Shown: in pieces, positions 12,264-23,600 of the stretch
Position numbering within the stretch: position 1 is the first letter of the stretch
How the letters are laid out: each line of letters starts with the position of its first letter
Assembly (NCBI GenBank): GCA_964030785.1
Contig: OZ034975.1
Span: 47,830,069 to 47,894,068 of the forward strand
Reading direction: 5' to 3'
Source of the DNA: Siderastrea siderea
Lineage: Eukaryota > Cnidaria > Anthozoa > Scleractinia > Rhizangiidae
DNA: 64,000 bases
The notes under the pieces: generated by a model
Told to the model about the DNA's origin: nothing
Seen by the model: the letters and a program-made list of their open reading frames with translations, nothing else
Databases searched by the model: none
Program-made: the position numbers and the translations under genes

Positions 12264-12410
12264 ATGGAAGGTGACACTTTGACAAATGCTATCACATATA
12301 TTCTTTTACTGAGGGTAAAGAGCTTTCCAAAAATGTACGTCACTCTTTGTCCCCTTAAGTGGTACCATTCACCCCCTCTGGCTCATGCACTATCACGCGT
12401 GAGACAACAT
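12264..12410 (+). repeat. Dispersed repeat, copy 2
   Basis: Plus-strand relative of the segment at 7083-7235. It shares GAAGGTGACAC, ATGCTATCAC, GTGGTACCA and GGCTCATGCACTAT in the same order. Confidence 0.45.
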
Positions 12411-12553
12411 GAGAAATCTCTTGCGGAAATTTTCAAAATTTTGACTTTGAGATTGTAGTTTTGGCTAATTCTTAATTGACAACTGGTGTATTTTATTTAA
12501 AAGTAAGAAATTTTAACTATTCTAGATCAAGTGAGTGTTGTTTTTTCGAACCT

Positions 12554-13603
12554 AGGCCTACTCTGGGACCCAAAGTCGCCGTAACTTTGGGCGACTTAAG
12601 GCGACTTTAGGCGATTTTAGCTTATTTTGTCCAAAATTACGGGCGATTATGGGCGATTTAAGGCGATTTTGGGCGACTTTAGGCGACTTTGGGCGACTTT
12701 GAGCGTCTTTAGGCAATTTTAGGTAACCTTCAGTGACAATTGGAAATGCCAAGGTGAACCTAAGTACAGTTGTGGTATACATGTACATGAGAATCATCAT
12801 GGTACACCATAATGCATTGTTACAGAAAATATCCATACTATCCCCATGAAAATGTTTTAGTTTGAATGCTCCACCAACCCCCTATTCCACCCCACCCTCC
12901 TGGAAATTCTAGTTTGGTGGCTTTCAAGAGCCTCAACTGCCCCCACCCCCCTTGGAATTTCTAATGACCTCTTGTGATGTTGGTATGGACCTGCACACTA
13001 AAGACACTAGTAGTGCATAAACATGCAACAATGACCTTAACAATAGCTAGCAAGCAAGGTTGTTGCCGAATTGGTCACAGGCCAAAAAGTAAGGCATTAA
13101 GTGAAACCTGTGAGTTAGTAAGTGTCACAACAAGAAACTTAGGGGCCCCAGGATGATTCCTTGGGCATTTTATTGTATAGGGCTCTGGTTAGGCAACAGC
13201 CTTGGCAAGCAAACTGAAAATAAACTATATTAAGTTTTATATAGTTTACTATTAATATATAAACTAGATACAAGCAAGGGATTTAAGGCGACTTAGAGCG
13301 ACTTTGGGCGACCTTAGGCGACTTTAGGCGACTTTAGGCGACTTTGGGCGACTTTAGGCGACTTTGGGCGACTTTGGGCGACTTTAGGCGACTTTAGGCG
13401 ACTTTGGGCGACTTTAGGCGACTTTAGGCGACTTTGGGCGACTTTGGGCGACTTTAGGCGACTTTGGGCGACTTTAGGCGACTTTGGGCGACTTTAGGCG
13501 ACTTTAGGCGACTTTAGGCGACTTTAGGCGACTTTAGGCGACTTTAGGCGACTTTAGGCGACTTTAGGCGACTTTGGGCGACTTTGGGTCCCAGAGTAGG
13601 CCT
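12554..13603. mobile_element. Non-autonomous TIR element with internal 10-bp minisatellite
   Basis: A 27-bp perfect terminal inverted repeat begins AGGCCTACTCTGGG at 12554 and closes with CCCAGAGTAGGCCT at 13603. The sequence GAACCT lies directly outside both ends (12548-12553 and 13604-13609), a candidate 6-bp target duplication. Inside, both ends carry copies of a 10-bp unit close to GGCGACTTTA or GGCGACTTTG. About 550 bp of unique AT-rich sequence lies between the two arrays. There is no transposase. The long open frame on the minus strand at 12558-12836 is largely translated repeat. Confidence 0.8.
13275..13590. repeat. 10-bp minisatellite, about 30 units
   Basis: Near-perfect head-to-tail copies of GGCGACTTTA/GGCGACTTTG, varying at the last base of the unit. 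A shorter, more diverged array of the same unit and orientation lies at about 12575-12715 in the same element. Confidence 0.95.
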
Positions 13604-13993
13604 GAACCTATAAATAATAAATTGTCCTTTCGTACTGCACATGGGCTGTTTATTATCAACTGCTAATTAAGTGAAGCGATCATAAAACACGCAGCCTCCA
13701 ATGGGTTAAATTCTCTTTGATTCCTGGAGTTGTGGTCATGTTAAGAAAGCTTCCTTGTCCAGATAACTTGAAATTAATACTGTAGATTAGACAACAACTA
13801 TCTCTAGACGAACTGTCTACTTTTTTTAGGGTTTTGGTGAACTCACCATTCACGACAACAAAACTGTGCAGGTGTTTTTGGCGCTCTAGTTGAGAAAGGT
13901 GGGAGTCGTCAGCTGATCACGTGCTAAAAGTATCACGTGACGTTTCGGTCGCTAAGTAACCATGGCGCATGCTCAACACAGTTCATTTCGACC

Positions 13994-14062
13994 CATGGCA
14001 GAGGTCCCTTTTCGTCCCGCCCGTCAGCTCAGCGAATACAAAGGAAAAGGGGCCTCTGCTAG
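13994..14062. repeat. Short hairpin repeat
   Basis: GGCAGAGGTCCCTTTT pairs with AAAAGGGGCCTCTGCT about 65 bp later, with one or two mismatches. MITE-like. Confidence 0.55.
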
Positions 14063-14129
14063 CAAGGAAAAGTGCCACTCAATGGCTTTCATTTCACTTA
14101 TCACTCACGGGTTTTCATCTACAGACTGA

Positions 14130-14690
14130 AGTTGGAACCAGTTTTCGGAAATACCCATTTTATTCACGAATCGGTTGATCGCACGCCGATCATGATTCGC
14201 TTTCCAGTTGCATACTCTATCCACTCCTGAATTTCGTCCTCGTACACTTCGGGATATTGCCAGATTTATACTCGTGGTGAATAACATGTCGTATGCTATT
14301 TTCCGGTCAGAAAAGCTAGAATTTTTACTTCAGACTTCGGTTTAACTTATTCACGAGATTAAACGCAAGCTTACCATTTACCGCATAGGATAATCCACCG
14401 AGCGGGTAGTTAATTCTGAAGAAATGTCGAAATTTCTTTACAAATATCTACCAAACGTGAAGTATTCTTGCAACATCAACGACTCTAAAGCCTCTTGCTA
14501 GTCAATATATGACTCGCCAGCGCAAATTTACGGGATAATTTGGCGCTATCTTTATTACTTCGAGCTCCATTCAATTGCGGTAACATCACACACTTTCCAT
14601 ATAAGGTATGATTGACGGAAGCGTATTGCAAAGTGCTCAGAGGTGTTTTGAAAAGAAAAGTCGCGTAGTAGTGAAACTGGTGGTAAATTG
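14130..14690 (+). repeat. Dispersed repeat family R1, copy 1
   Basis: Recurs at 45020-45575 (plus) and 39330-39905 (minus). Shared blocks include ACTCTATCCACTCCTGA, GTGAATAACATGTC, GGATAATCCACCGAGCGGG and GAAAAGAAAAGTCGCG. No coding potential or terminal repeats were identified. Confidence 0.75.
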
Positions 14691-15159
14691 GAAGGAATTT
14701 TCCTGTAGGATAAGCTATGAACTATGTCATATAATAATTGATAATATTATGATGCCTAAAAGTTCTATAAGGCCTCGGTACACTTGACTGTGAGTTCGTG
14801 TTTCTTGCTGGCGTCACTGGAACACCAAGTGGTTCGAAACGATTTGACGCTTGTCCAAATAAGGAAACCTGCGAACAAGGAAACAAAAACCTCGACAAAG
14901 AAGTGGAGAGAAAAAAAAGGTTACAGAATTTTTAGCCATCAATGGCCTTTTGTCTTCTTTGCTAAGAACCTGCTAATAACATACTGCCAGGCGCAGATTT
15001 TATAGTTTGAATATCTTTATTTGTCCACGTTTTAGACTGCGAGTAGTCTCTAATTTTGGCGATCGCTTGTGGGGCGGGCGAAATACACGCGCGCGCGCGA
15101 AATTTCGAGGAGCGCGCGTGTATTTCGCCCGCCCCACAAGCGATCGCCAAAATTAGAGA

Positions 15160-16449
15160 AGAAGAAGAATAAAGTTTATTGAGTTCCCCAGAGGGATCTT
15201 CATACTCAATTTACAAGATTTTAAAATAGAAAAATGTTAATAATTTACATGGTAAAAAATTAAAATAAAAAAATACAATAAAACCATTACTATAACTACA
15301 ATTCAATATAAAGTACCATTAAACGTTTCCAAGGAGTTTAAACTAGTCGTTTAGCCACTTGCTCAAGAGCTCGGATTTGAGCTGATTTTTGAAGGAAACT
15401 ATAGAACTACAGTTTCTTAACTCTTCTGGAAGAGAATTCCAGATAGTAACTCCGCGGAACACAAACGATTGTTGCGCCAGAGCAGTTCTGCATCTAGGCA
15501 GTTGAAGGCTGTCTCTATTCCTGGTAAGAAAGCTGTGAGTCTGTGACCTCTTAGTAAATAACTGACTTAGGTAGGAAGGGGCCAAATTATTCATACATTT
15601 ATACACTTGCACAGCGTCTTTGATATAAAGGAGATCAGAAACAGGAAGAAGCTTTAATTGCTTAAGTGTTGGCGTGATGTGGTCAAACTTTCTTTTCCCT
15701 GACAGCAAGCGGGCAGCAAAGTTCTGTACCAGTTGGAGTTTGGCAATATTTCCTTTACAAGTGCCAGACCAAACCGATGAACAGTAAAATAATGAACTGA
15801 AAACTAATGAATTTATAACAGTGAATAAAGTAGGGGTATCCAAGACATGTCTCACTCTGCTGATCATGCATAGCTTGCCCATAAGATTAGAAACAAGAGT
15901 ATCAACATGTTCATTAAATGATAGTCGTTTGTCTAATATTACACCGAGATCCTTTACAGAGTCCACTACGTGGAGATCCTTTCCCATAAACGTCAGCGGG
16001 GGAATGGTGACTTGACCCAGCATCTTGGAGGATCCAAACACACAGAATTTCGTTTTGTCTGGGTTTATGAGGAGACGATTCGAACAGCACCAAGATGCAA
16101 CGCGTAGTAAATCAGCCTTGAGATCTTCCAGGCCACCTTCAATTTCTTTACGGGAGAAGGAAAGGTATAGCTTGGAGTCATCCACATAAGACTCGACATG
16201 GCAAGTTGTACAGACTGAGGGCAGATCATTGATGTACAAGTTGACAAGGAGGGGCCCCAATATTGAGCCTTGGGGAACCCCATGTCGGATAGTAAGAGAA
16301 TTTGATAATGAACTGTTTATGCGCACACGTTGTTGTCGGTCTGACAAGTAACTTGCAAACCAGGACAAAGTCTCATCGGAAACACCGAGCGTACGAAGCT
16401 TCATAAGCAGTGTCTCATGGTGAATACTATCAAAACTACTCCACTACTA
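15160..16449 (-). mobile_element. 5'-truncated CR1/L2-like LINE
   Basis: A minus-strand element with a reverse-transcriptase C-terminal half, a short 3' untranslated region and an AATAAACTTTATTCTTCTTC tail at 15160-15185. It is truncated at its 5' side inside the RT domain (about 16434). At most 3-4 bases (AGA/TAGA) are shared at the two junctions, so any target duplication is very short. Confidence 0.85.
15343..16434 (-). CDS. LINE reverse transcriptase, C-terminal half (truncated)
   Basis: The open frame from the Met at 16404 codes for 353 residues, and the frame is open a little further upstream (FDSIHHETLL). Visible RT motifs are GVPQGSILGPLLVNLYINDL (block B') and YVDDSKLY (catalytic YxDD, block C), then LINPDKTKF and LGVILDKRLSF (blocks D/E). 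A C-terminal domain follows with LQLVQNFAARLL and WNSLPEEL, as in CR1, L2 and Rex-type LINEs. The endonuclease and the N-terminal half of RT are absent, so this is a dead-on-arrival copy, although the remaining frame has no stop. It would have primed reverse transcription of its own RNA at a nicked target. Confidence 0.88.
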   Translation of the reverse strand, partial: FDSIHHETLLMKLRTLGVSDETLSWFASYLSDRQQRVRINSSLSNSLTIRHGVPQGSILGPLLVNLYINDLPSVCTTCHVESYVDDSKLYLSFSRKEIEGGLEDLKADLLRVASWCCSNRLLINPDKTKFCVFGSSKMLGQVTIPPLTFMGKDLHVVDSVKDLGVILDKRLSFNEHVDTLVSNLMGKLCMISRVRHVLDTPTLFTVINSLVFSSLFYCSSVWSGTCKGNIAKLQLVQNFAARLLSGKRKFDHITPTLKQLKLLPVSDLLYIKDAVQVYKCMNNLAPSYLSQLFTKRSQTHSFLTRNRDSLQLPRCRTALAQQSFVFRGVTIWNSLPEELRNCSSIVSFKNQLKSELLSKWLND

Positions 16450-16465
16450 GACTACTCGCAGTCTA

Positions 16466-17528
16466 TCTACGTTTTTCACAAGAGCTCTATATTCACGTTT
16501 AAATAGCAATACAGTTCAAGGCAACAGTAAAGTTGAGGATCACATTGCGTGGTACAGTCTTTCTCCATTTAGGCCTGGCCATGTTTTCACTAGTTAACTT
16601 AAGAGCATCATAAGACAATAAGAACGTTTAGTCCCTTCCCAGTCTCACTTAAAAATCAGATGTTCTTGTATAAAGAATAAAGAGCGCATCCTTTATAACA
16701 TATAAGTCAAAACACAGGTAGCCATCTGGACAGAAAGAGTCATGTTCCCGTCACAATTCTCTTAAAAATTTGCGTTATCCGTAAATTTCACCCTGGAAAC
16801 TAACTGAAAATATCCATACTTTTTCTTTAAAGTGCTTTGTACGTGACTTGATTGAGTTCTTGGTATTAAAATGGCAGCGATTATGACTGTAAAGTCCGAT
16901 AAATTCCTTTTATATTTCTCCCCACCTGGTGGTCTTCTAGTAAAATTAATCGACTTTAAAAAGGGTGGTACCTCTAATTATTTATCTTGATATGTAAATC
17001 AACGAAGCAAAGAAAGCGGCGAACTGTTGTCTGGCGCAGCGTAAACTTTATTAATACATTGGTCTAACCATATGTAAATTGTGCGTCTAAGTTGCGTTTT
17101 ATTTTTAAAGCGATCACAATGAAGTTTTATAAACATCTTATAATTATTCAACCACACTCGCGTGAATTGTTAATATTGGTTACCTGACTTGTCGATCTGT
17201 GTTTTGATCTTATTCTTTGAAAGCTTCGGTTAAGCATTGTCCGAAACTTTGTTCTAGTTACTATTAAAGGGTGATCATACGAGAGAAACGGTTTTCTTTG
17301 CGTTCAAACACGATCGATAATCTGAGCCCCTCCCTGAGTGACAGCTATATGCATTAAAGAAGTCCTAGACAAAGAATACAAAGGCCATCTTGAATGAAGA
17401 CTTTGTTCGGCGTGAATTTGAATATTCCATGCTTCATAATCACAATGGCGGTGAGGTGTAACCGGCGTGGAGATCTTGTCTAGCTTGAACGCACTTTCCA
17501 TCAATGACAGAACTACTCTGGTTTGTCC
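16466..17528. other. Region upstream of gene A
   Basis: No gene recognised. It should contain the promoter and 5' untranslated region of gene A. A TATA-like CTATATGC lies at about 17343, but I cannot show that it is used. The in-frame TGA at 17505-17507 limits the upstream extension of gene A. Confidence 0.4.
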
Positions 17529-17622
17529 ATGCTTCTGGTAATGGGGGCTGTGCAACAAGAAAGGTTTCTGCGAGTTTTATTCACTTTGGGAGTTCTTTCG
17601 ATGCAGCAGATTTCTTTCACAG
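17529..17622 (+). CDS. Gene A exon 1: signal peptide
   Basis: From ATG 17529 (or 17541) the frame reads a basic n-region (QQERFLR) followed by the hydrophobic core VLFTLGVLSM, then a donor AG/GTAAGT in phase 1. An in-frame TGA lies 24 bases upstream. The next exon joins in phase 1 to begin the first Ig domain. It was too short to show as a long open frame and was found from the donor and the hydrophobic core. Confidence 0.7.
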
Positions 17623-20600
17623 GTAAGTGATTGCAAAACCCTGTGTTGCATGTGCCCTGCTTTGATAAAGTCACGCCAACACGCTAAGGTTTCGCATTGG
17701 CTTCAAAACGAAATACACGCGTTTATAACATGAGCTCTTGCAAGAATCTCGGAAAGGCAGTTCACAATGAGATTACAAGTGTATCTGAACGTAAATACCA
17801 AACTGAAAACTCGACAACACGAGTTCCTGCCTTAACCTACTTTGAGCGAAATATTTTTGCTTTGGCTTGCTGTTCGAGAGTTCATTAATTAATTGTTTCA
17901 GGATAGTAACTCAAACAAACACTGCGAAGAAGTCAGCGGAAATTTGGACGATCGTTGCCCCAATCGGCTTGTCTGCTTGTTTAGCAATTGCAGAAAGTGT
18001 GTGTTAATTTGCAGCTGTGCAACTTATTAAACACTGAATAACAAAGAAGCTGCATGTTGTACATAAATATGCGATGTTTTGCCGCTAACAAAGCATAATG
18101 AACTCTTCAACCTCGTTATAATTTTCCTGCAAACACTACCATAGAATTCGCTGCAAAAAAAATATTTGCGGAAAGGTTTTGAAACTGATTGCTCATAAAT
18201 ATTCAGTGATCTCTGCGTTTGTCCACAAGATTCACTTGTTATTCCTAATTTTTACAGAGCACGGACATTTGCAAGAGAAATGGGGGAGTCAATTTGTCGC
18301 TTTCCAAACAATAAGATCAGTATTAAAAACTATATTGGTCGTCAGAAGGGTCTCAGTTGAAACTGAATCATATCGTGCTCGAAACTAGATTAACAAACTG
18401 AATTGCTGAAGCACTTATCATAAATATCAGACTTGAATAATGTAATTTAACAGCGTTTCCTGAGGCTATTATTTAATTGTTCCCGACTTTTCTATCATAT
18501 CTTGACCATGTATGCCAGAACAACTTTTTTACTTCTTACTGTATGTTGCCTTGCATCAAACCTGCCTTGGGTTTGATGATGATCGAAGATGACGTTGATG
18601 GTGAATGAAGACCCAGTGACATACAAAAAAATTCTTTAACGCTGTCAACTACATTTTTGACCTTATTTCCATATGTTAATAACATTTTACTTCAATCGAC
18701 ATTTATTATTATTTCCTTGATTTTATCTGCGAGTTGGACAAGTTCCACGCTTTTCCCGCCGCCGTTATGCGAAATACAGTCTGTTGCGTGCCAATTCAAT
18801 GCCAAATATTTCCCTCCTTTTTGTGGAACCTTTACGTAAAGTTTCCGTTCACTAATACTTGACAGAAATACGTTTCAGTGATAAGAAAATGAACGACGTA
18901 ACTTTATTTGGACGCATGCAGTTACATGAAATTTCTAGAAAAAAGTATGGAAACTAACTAAAGGCTTTTATTTCCACGTCCTTCACGCTTCCGAGCACAG
19001 CTCGGGAAAATCATCTCTCAATTGCCTGTTCTCAAAGCTCAATCAATGCAGTGACGTTTCCACCTTCAAGGCTAGATCTTCCATTTCTTTCTTTCACCTA
19101 TTATGTTTAGCGCAATTAGCTGCATGAGATATAATTTATTAGATTATACCAAACCGGTGGCTAGTGTTTTTCGCGCGCTCTGATTGGCTACTCAAACTCG
19201 GGATAATATCTGCTATTCACCTCCCGGCATTTTTGGGATTCGCGCGCGAGTTGTCCCTCATTTCTCAGAAAATAGAAACTGATGGTGCTGACTATCCACT
19301 GGTTTGGTATATTTGCGGCGGGGTAAATATCTACCACTGTTCACCGACATTGAGATGAATAATTGCTAACTGTACAGTTACACGATCACTTGCTACAAAA
19401 GATGCTTATTGTTGCCAAGGACTCTGAACCACGTTCAAAACGAAAAACGTCCCAAAGAAAAAAAAACCAACGGCACTGTCCAAAAGACTCAGCAAATATG
19501 GTAAACTTTGAGTGCATTTCAACCACAGTATCAAAAAGACCGACCTTGCACAGACACCACAATCGTCCTTTGTGCAGTGGAGTTAACCATTCTTAACCAA
19601 GTTCAGTCTGAGGGCATGGCTAGCTGATCTGGGGTGCGAAAATTTGAAATTTCATTTTAAAATAACATTACGATACCTTACGACTTCTCATGATTGGCAC
19701 TGATGACAATGAGGAGGGCACGGCAAAATTAACACACAGGGATAAACTTTATTTATAAAACGAAAACCCTCAAGTTGTTTTCCTTGTTTGTTTGTTTGTT
19801 TGTTTGTTTGTTGTTGTTGTTTTTTTCGGCAAACTTCCAGCGGCATCTCAGGTGGCAATTTCTTTGTTTCCTCCCTAAATGTGACGAGTAAGGGCGCTGG
19901 GAAGGAGGTTGCACTTCTTTCTTAACTGAGTAGTGACGTAGTAAAGTCTTCGCTTCTTGTAATCGTGGATATTTGGATATTTGGTGGATTCGATCTGAAA
20001 ATCCCTGGGAACTAGCAAGGAGGATAAACGAAAACGTCAACCTCGTTCCCAGGGCCCCCAGGGCCCTCTCTGCATTTCAAAATGAAGGGGCGGAATGCAG
20101 AGAAGGCCCAGAGAACGAGGTTGCAAAACCTTTTGCAAGTATTAGGTTTCTGTGTTCTAGCTTCGCCGTCGACTTCGTCTTTTTATTAAAGAAATGGAAA
20201 AAAATGGAAAATGGAAAATAGAAATCGACAAATGGTGTTACGTTGTAAATTACTGAAAAACAATTTCTCGTCCTTCATTTCCTTCCTTTTTTTGTACAAT
20301 TTCAACTGAGGAGGGTCCGAGAGGATCCCTGATTTCCTCACATCATCCGCTGTATTTCAGATAACTGAACCCTGATCGGTGTGTTAACATTTTGACAGAT
20401 GCTAGGATTGATATGCTGATCAATGGCATCACCACAGTTGGTAAGACATTCCGAGTGGTTTGTACCGTGACAAATGAGAAGTTCGTTGGTTGGTTTGATG
20501 TGAAAGGCAATGAGGTGACAGCCAGACCAGTTCCTGACGAACTCATACAAGACAAGTACTATGTGGAGGAAAATGGCGACTCCTACACCCTGGTGATTCA

Positions 20601-23600
20601 GGATGTTAAGGTGCCTGATGGAGGAGATTATACGTGTAGAGGAGAAATAACTGAAGAGACGTTTACTTTATATGTTGAATGTAGGTATCCTGTTGTTTCA
20701 GTTTGAAGGGCTTTTGTAAAAAGCCACTCTTATATGCTAATGAACGCTAAATACTGATGATAATTGTAGAGACTTAAAATACAAATCTATTCGTAACGGG
20801 ATATCGCAATTCTTAGGGTCATACTCGGTATATGGGATTTTGATGATCAAGGGGGTGGGATCGAGGATCTAAGGGATAGTATTGAGGATCAAGTGGATGA
20901 GATTGAGGATCAATGGATGGGATTGAAGATGGGATGGATGGGATCCGAGATCAAACGAGTGAGATAGCGGATCAGTTCTTGATCTTCTTGTTTCCTTTCT
21001 TCTTTCTAGTTTTCGTGACACAGTTTCCGCAGGATCAGGACCTTTACGTCGGAAAGTCACAGACTGTTTTATGTTCAGCTGAGGGGTATCCTAAACCTAC
21101 CTTTAAATGGTACAAAAACGTCAAACCTGTCAAATTCGATCAAGACCCTCGCTTCACTCTTTTGTCCAACGGTTCCATGTTAGTCAACCCGGTTCATGAG
21201 CAGGACACGGGTAGCTATATTTGCCGCATTACTCAGCTGGGAGATAAACAGGGCACAAGTCTGCGTGAGCAGCGGAAAGAGATCACAGTCACTGTGTATG
21301 GTAAGATGTACTTTTAATTTCTTAGAGTGCCACCTTAAAAATTGTGCATATTTTGAGCACCACAGGTATGCGCTGCTCGATAAATTTCCACAGCTAAACA
21401 GCTTTCACTTGATTTGTCACAGTTTAGTGCATTTCGCCCACATATTCAAAAGTCTAGAACTACATTGTTCAGCATAATAAACAGCATCACAGGAAAGTAC
21501 TCCTCAATAACTTTTTATTTAAATGCCCATCCACAGACTCAAAAGTTGAAACCACTTGCAATGCACAGCATAATAAACAGTACCACAGGAAAGTACTGCT
21601 CAGTAGCTTTTATTTGAATGGCCACACTAGGATTTCATCCACAGACTCAAAAGTTGGAACCACTTGCAATGCACAGCATAATGAACAGCATCACAGGAAA
21701 GGGGCTTCTGTAGCTTCTGTAGGTTATTATAAGATCAAACAGTTTTTCAAATATTCTTTGTAACTAACGAAGATGTGAGTCACATCGAAACATGTTTTAC
21801 AAATTAAAAAACGTCGTGATCTTTTTAAAAATCCCGATTGATTTACTGCTTTCTCGACCACAGGAGAGTACTGCTCAGTAGCTTTCATTTGAATGGTCAC
21901 ACTTTGGGATTTCGTCCACAGACGCAAAAGTTAAGGATGAGTAGTGCTCGAGCAATACCTTTCACTTTTACAACGAAGATTTCCCGAAACTCGTTTGAAG
22001 AAACGGCTTCCGAGGTGTTGTCGAAATGCATCCAAAGATGTTTGGAGGTTGTTAAAGGTGAGCCGAAAATTTCCGAAGAAACATCCGAGACTTTAAAGTA
22101 ACACGCTGCCCTTGTGCAATTTCGCCAACCCCCCTCCCCCCCCAAAAAAATCTCATTAAACTAAAGCAAACTCATCTTGCTCTTTCTAGGTCCGCCAAGA
22201 ATAAACATTGCAGAGTCAACCAACAGAACTGAACTTTATTCATACGCTGGAAACCCGTCACCTGTTACAATACACTGCGTGTGGTGGGGACACCCCGACC
22301 CCACACTCAGCATACGGAAGAACAACAAACTTTTACCGAGCGAAGACGTGCAAGTCAAAGCTCCGGAGGATGGCTTGCTTAGCTACCTTGAGGCCACGGT
22401 CATGACAGACGGAGATGAAGACTTCGGAACCTACACTTGCCATGCAACAAATAGACTCGGCTCAGCTACTCATGTTGTTATTATCAACAAAGCAGGTAAA
22501 TGGACGGAAAGGATGGGACGGGACGGGACCGGACCGGAGGGGCTGGGGCGGCGCAAGAGAAGAAGACGGAAACAGACGGGAGAAATGGAGTAGTTTATAG
22601 CGACTTTGACACACCCCGACTCGTCAGCACATTAATTAGTGGCGCTTGCCCAGAAGTTTGAAAGTGGGAAAAGAGCCAGAATCCAAGCAACAAAATATAA
22701 ACAGCAAACTAATTCTTATGGTAGCGTGAAAGGAACAGGAGGAAGACGAAACGAAAATTCTCGAAATATTTTACATTGTAAATCCACCTTTTTCTGTTTC
22801 CGTCATTTTGTTTGGTTTGTTTTGTTTTTGTTTTTGTTTTGTTTTTTTTTTACTGCAGCAAGGATACAGTTTTCTCATGCCAACTCACTAAAAGAATGCC
22901 TGACAAAAATTTTTTCCCCTTCTTACTAGGATCATGGCTGGTAGGAGACTATCTGCTCAAATGTCTGTCTTGATTAAATCCTCAGGTCCTCCCAGTGCCC
23001 CTAAAAACATCACGTTCGCCACCACCTGCGATCACTTGACAGTGGCCTGGAGACCACCAGACTCTGATGGTGGGCTGCCGCTGACACGTTACAGCGTAGA
23101 GCTCAAGGACTCGAACGATTGGTCTGATGTAGTGTTTATAGGAGTGGAAACAAATAGATTTACTTTTACAAGTAGAGAGGGCGTGAGACCCAGGACAGTG
23201 TACACGGTTACAGTTCAGGCTTTCAACGAGCTTAAGGAAGGAGAAAAAGGAGAAGGCTCCGTGACGTCTGCTTACTGTGAGTATCTTTCAACTGATCCAA
23301 TACTCACAAACTACCTTGGCTGGAAGTAGTGTTATAACTAGAAATATGAATCGGTGTCAGACGGTAGAACCACGTGTATACAAAACATGCCATTATTTCG
23401 AGCGCAGGAAACGCGCAGCCCGGAGCCAAGGGCGGGAAGCATGCAGCGCTAGGCAAACGCTGGAAGCATTCAATCGGTGTCAGGAGCGAAGCGCGGGAAA
23501 ACATGCATTGACTCTCAAGCGCTGGAGAAATAATCGTCATAAACATGCAACTTGTCAGTGATAAACGCAGGAAAACGTGTAGCACGGGAAAACTTGTATT

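Larger units (their letters stand above)
15033..16465. mobile_element. Palindromic MITE split by a LINE insertion
   Basis: The left arm, 15033-15095, starts TAGACTGCGAGTAGTCTC and runs through GGCGATCGCTTGTGGGGCG to a GC-rich centre. The right arm follows at 15108-15159 and breaks at AATTAGAGA. Its missing end (GACTACTCGCAGTCTA) resumes at 16450-16465, after the retrotransposon. Removing 15160-16449 restores a palindrome of about 143 bp. A related element ends at 27020-27158 (TAGTCTAC...GTAGTCTA). Confidence 0.85.

Noticed and set aside
12558..12836. 92-codon minus-strand frame rich in PKSPKVA
   Set aside because: Translated 10-bp minisatellite within a TIR element.
13275..13590. Regular short repeats considered as a CRISPR array
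   Set aside because: Units are contiguous 10-mers without spacers, in an animal genome.
20338..20555. Minus-strand frames opposite gene A Ig1
   Set aside because: Shadow of a supported plus-strand exon.
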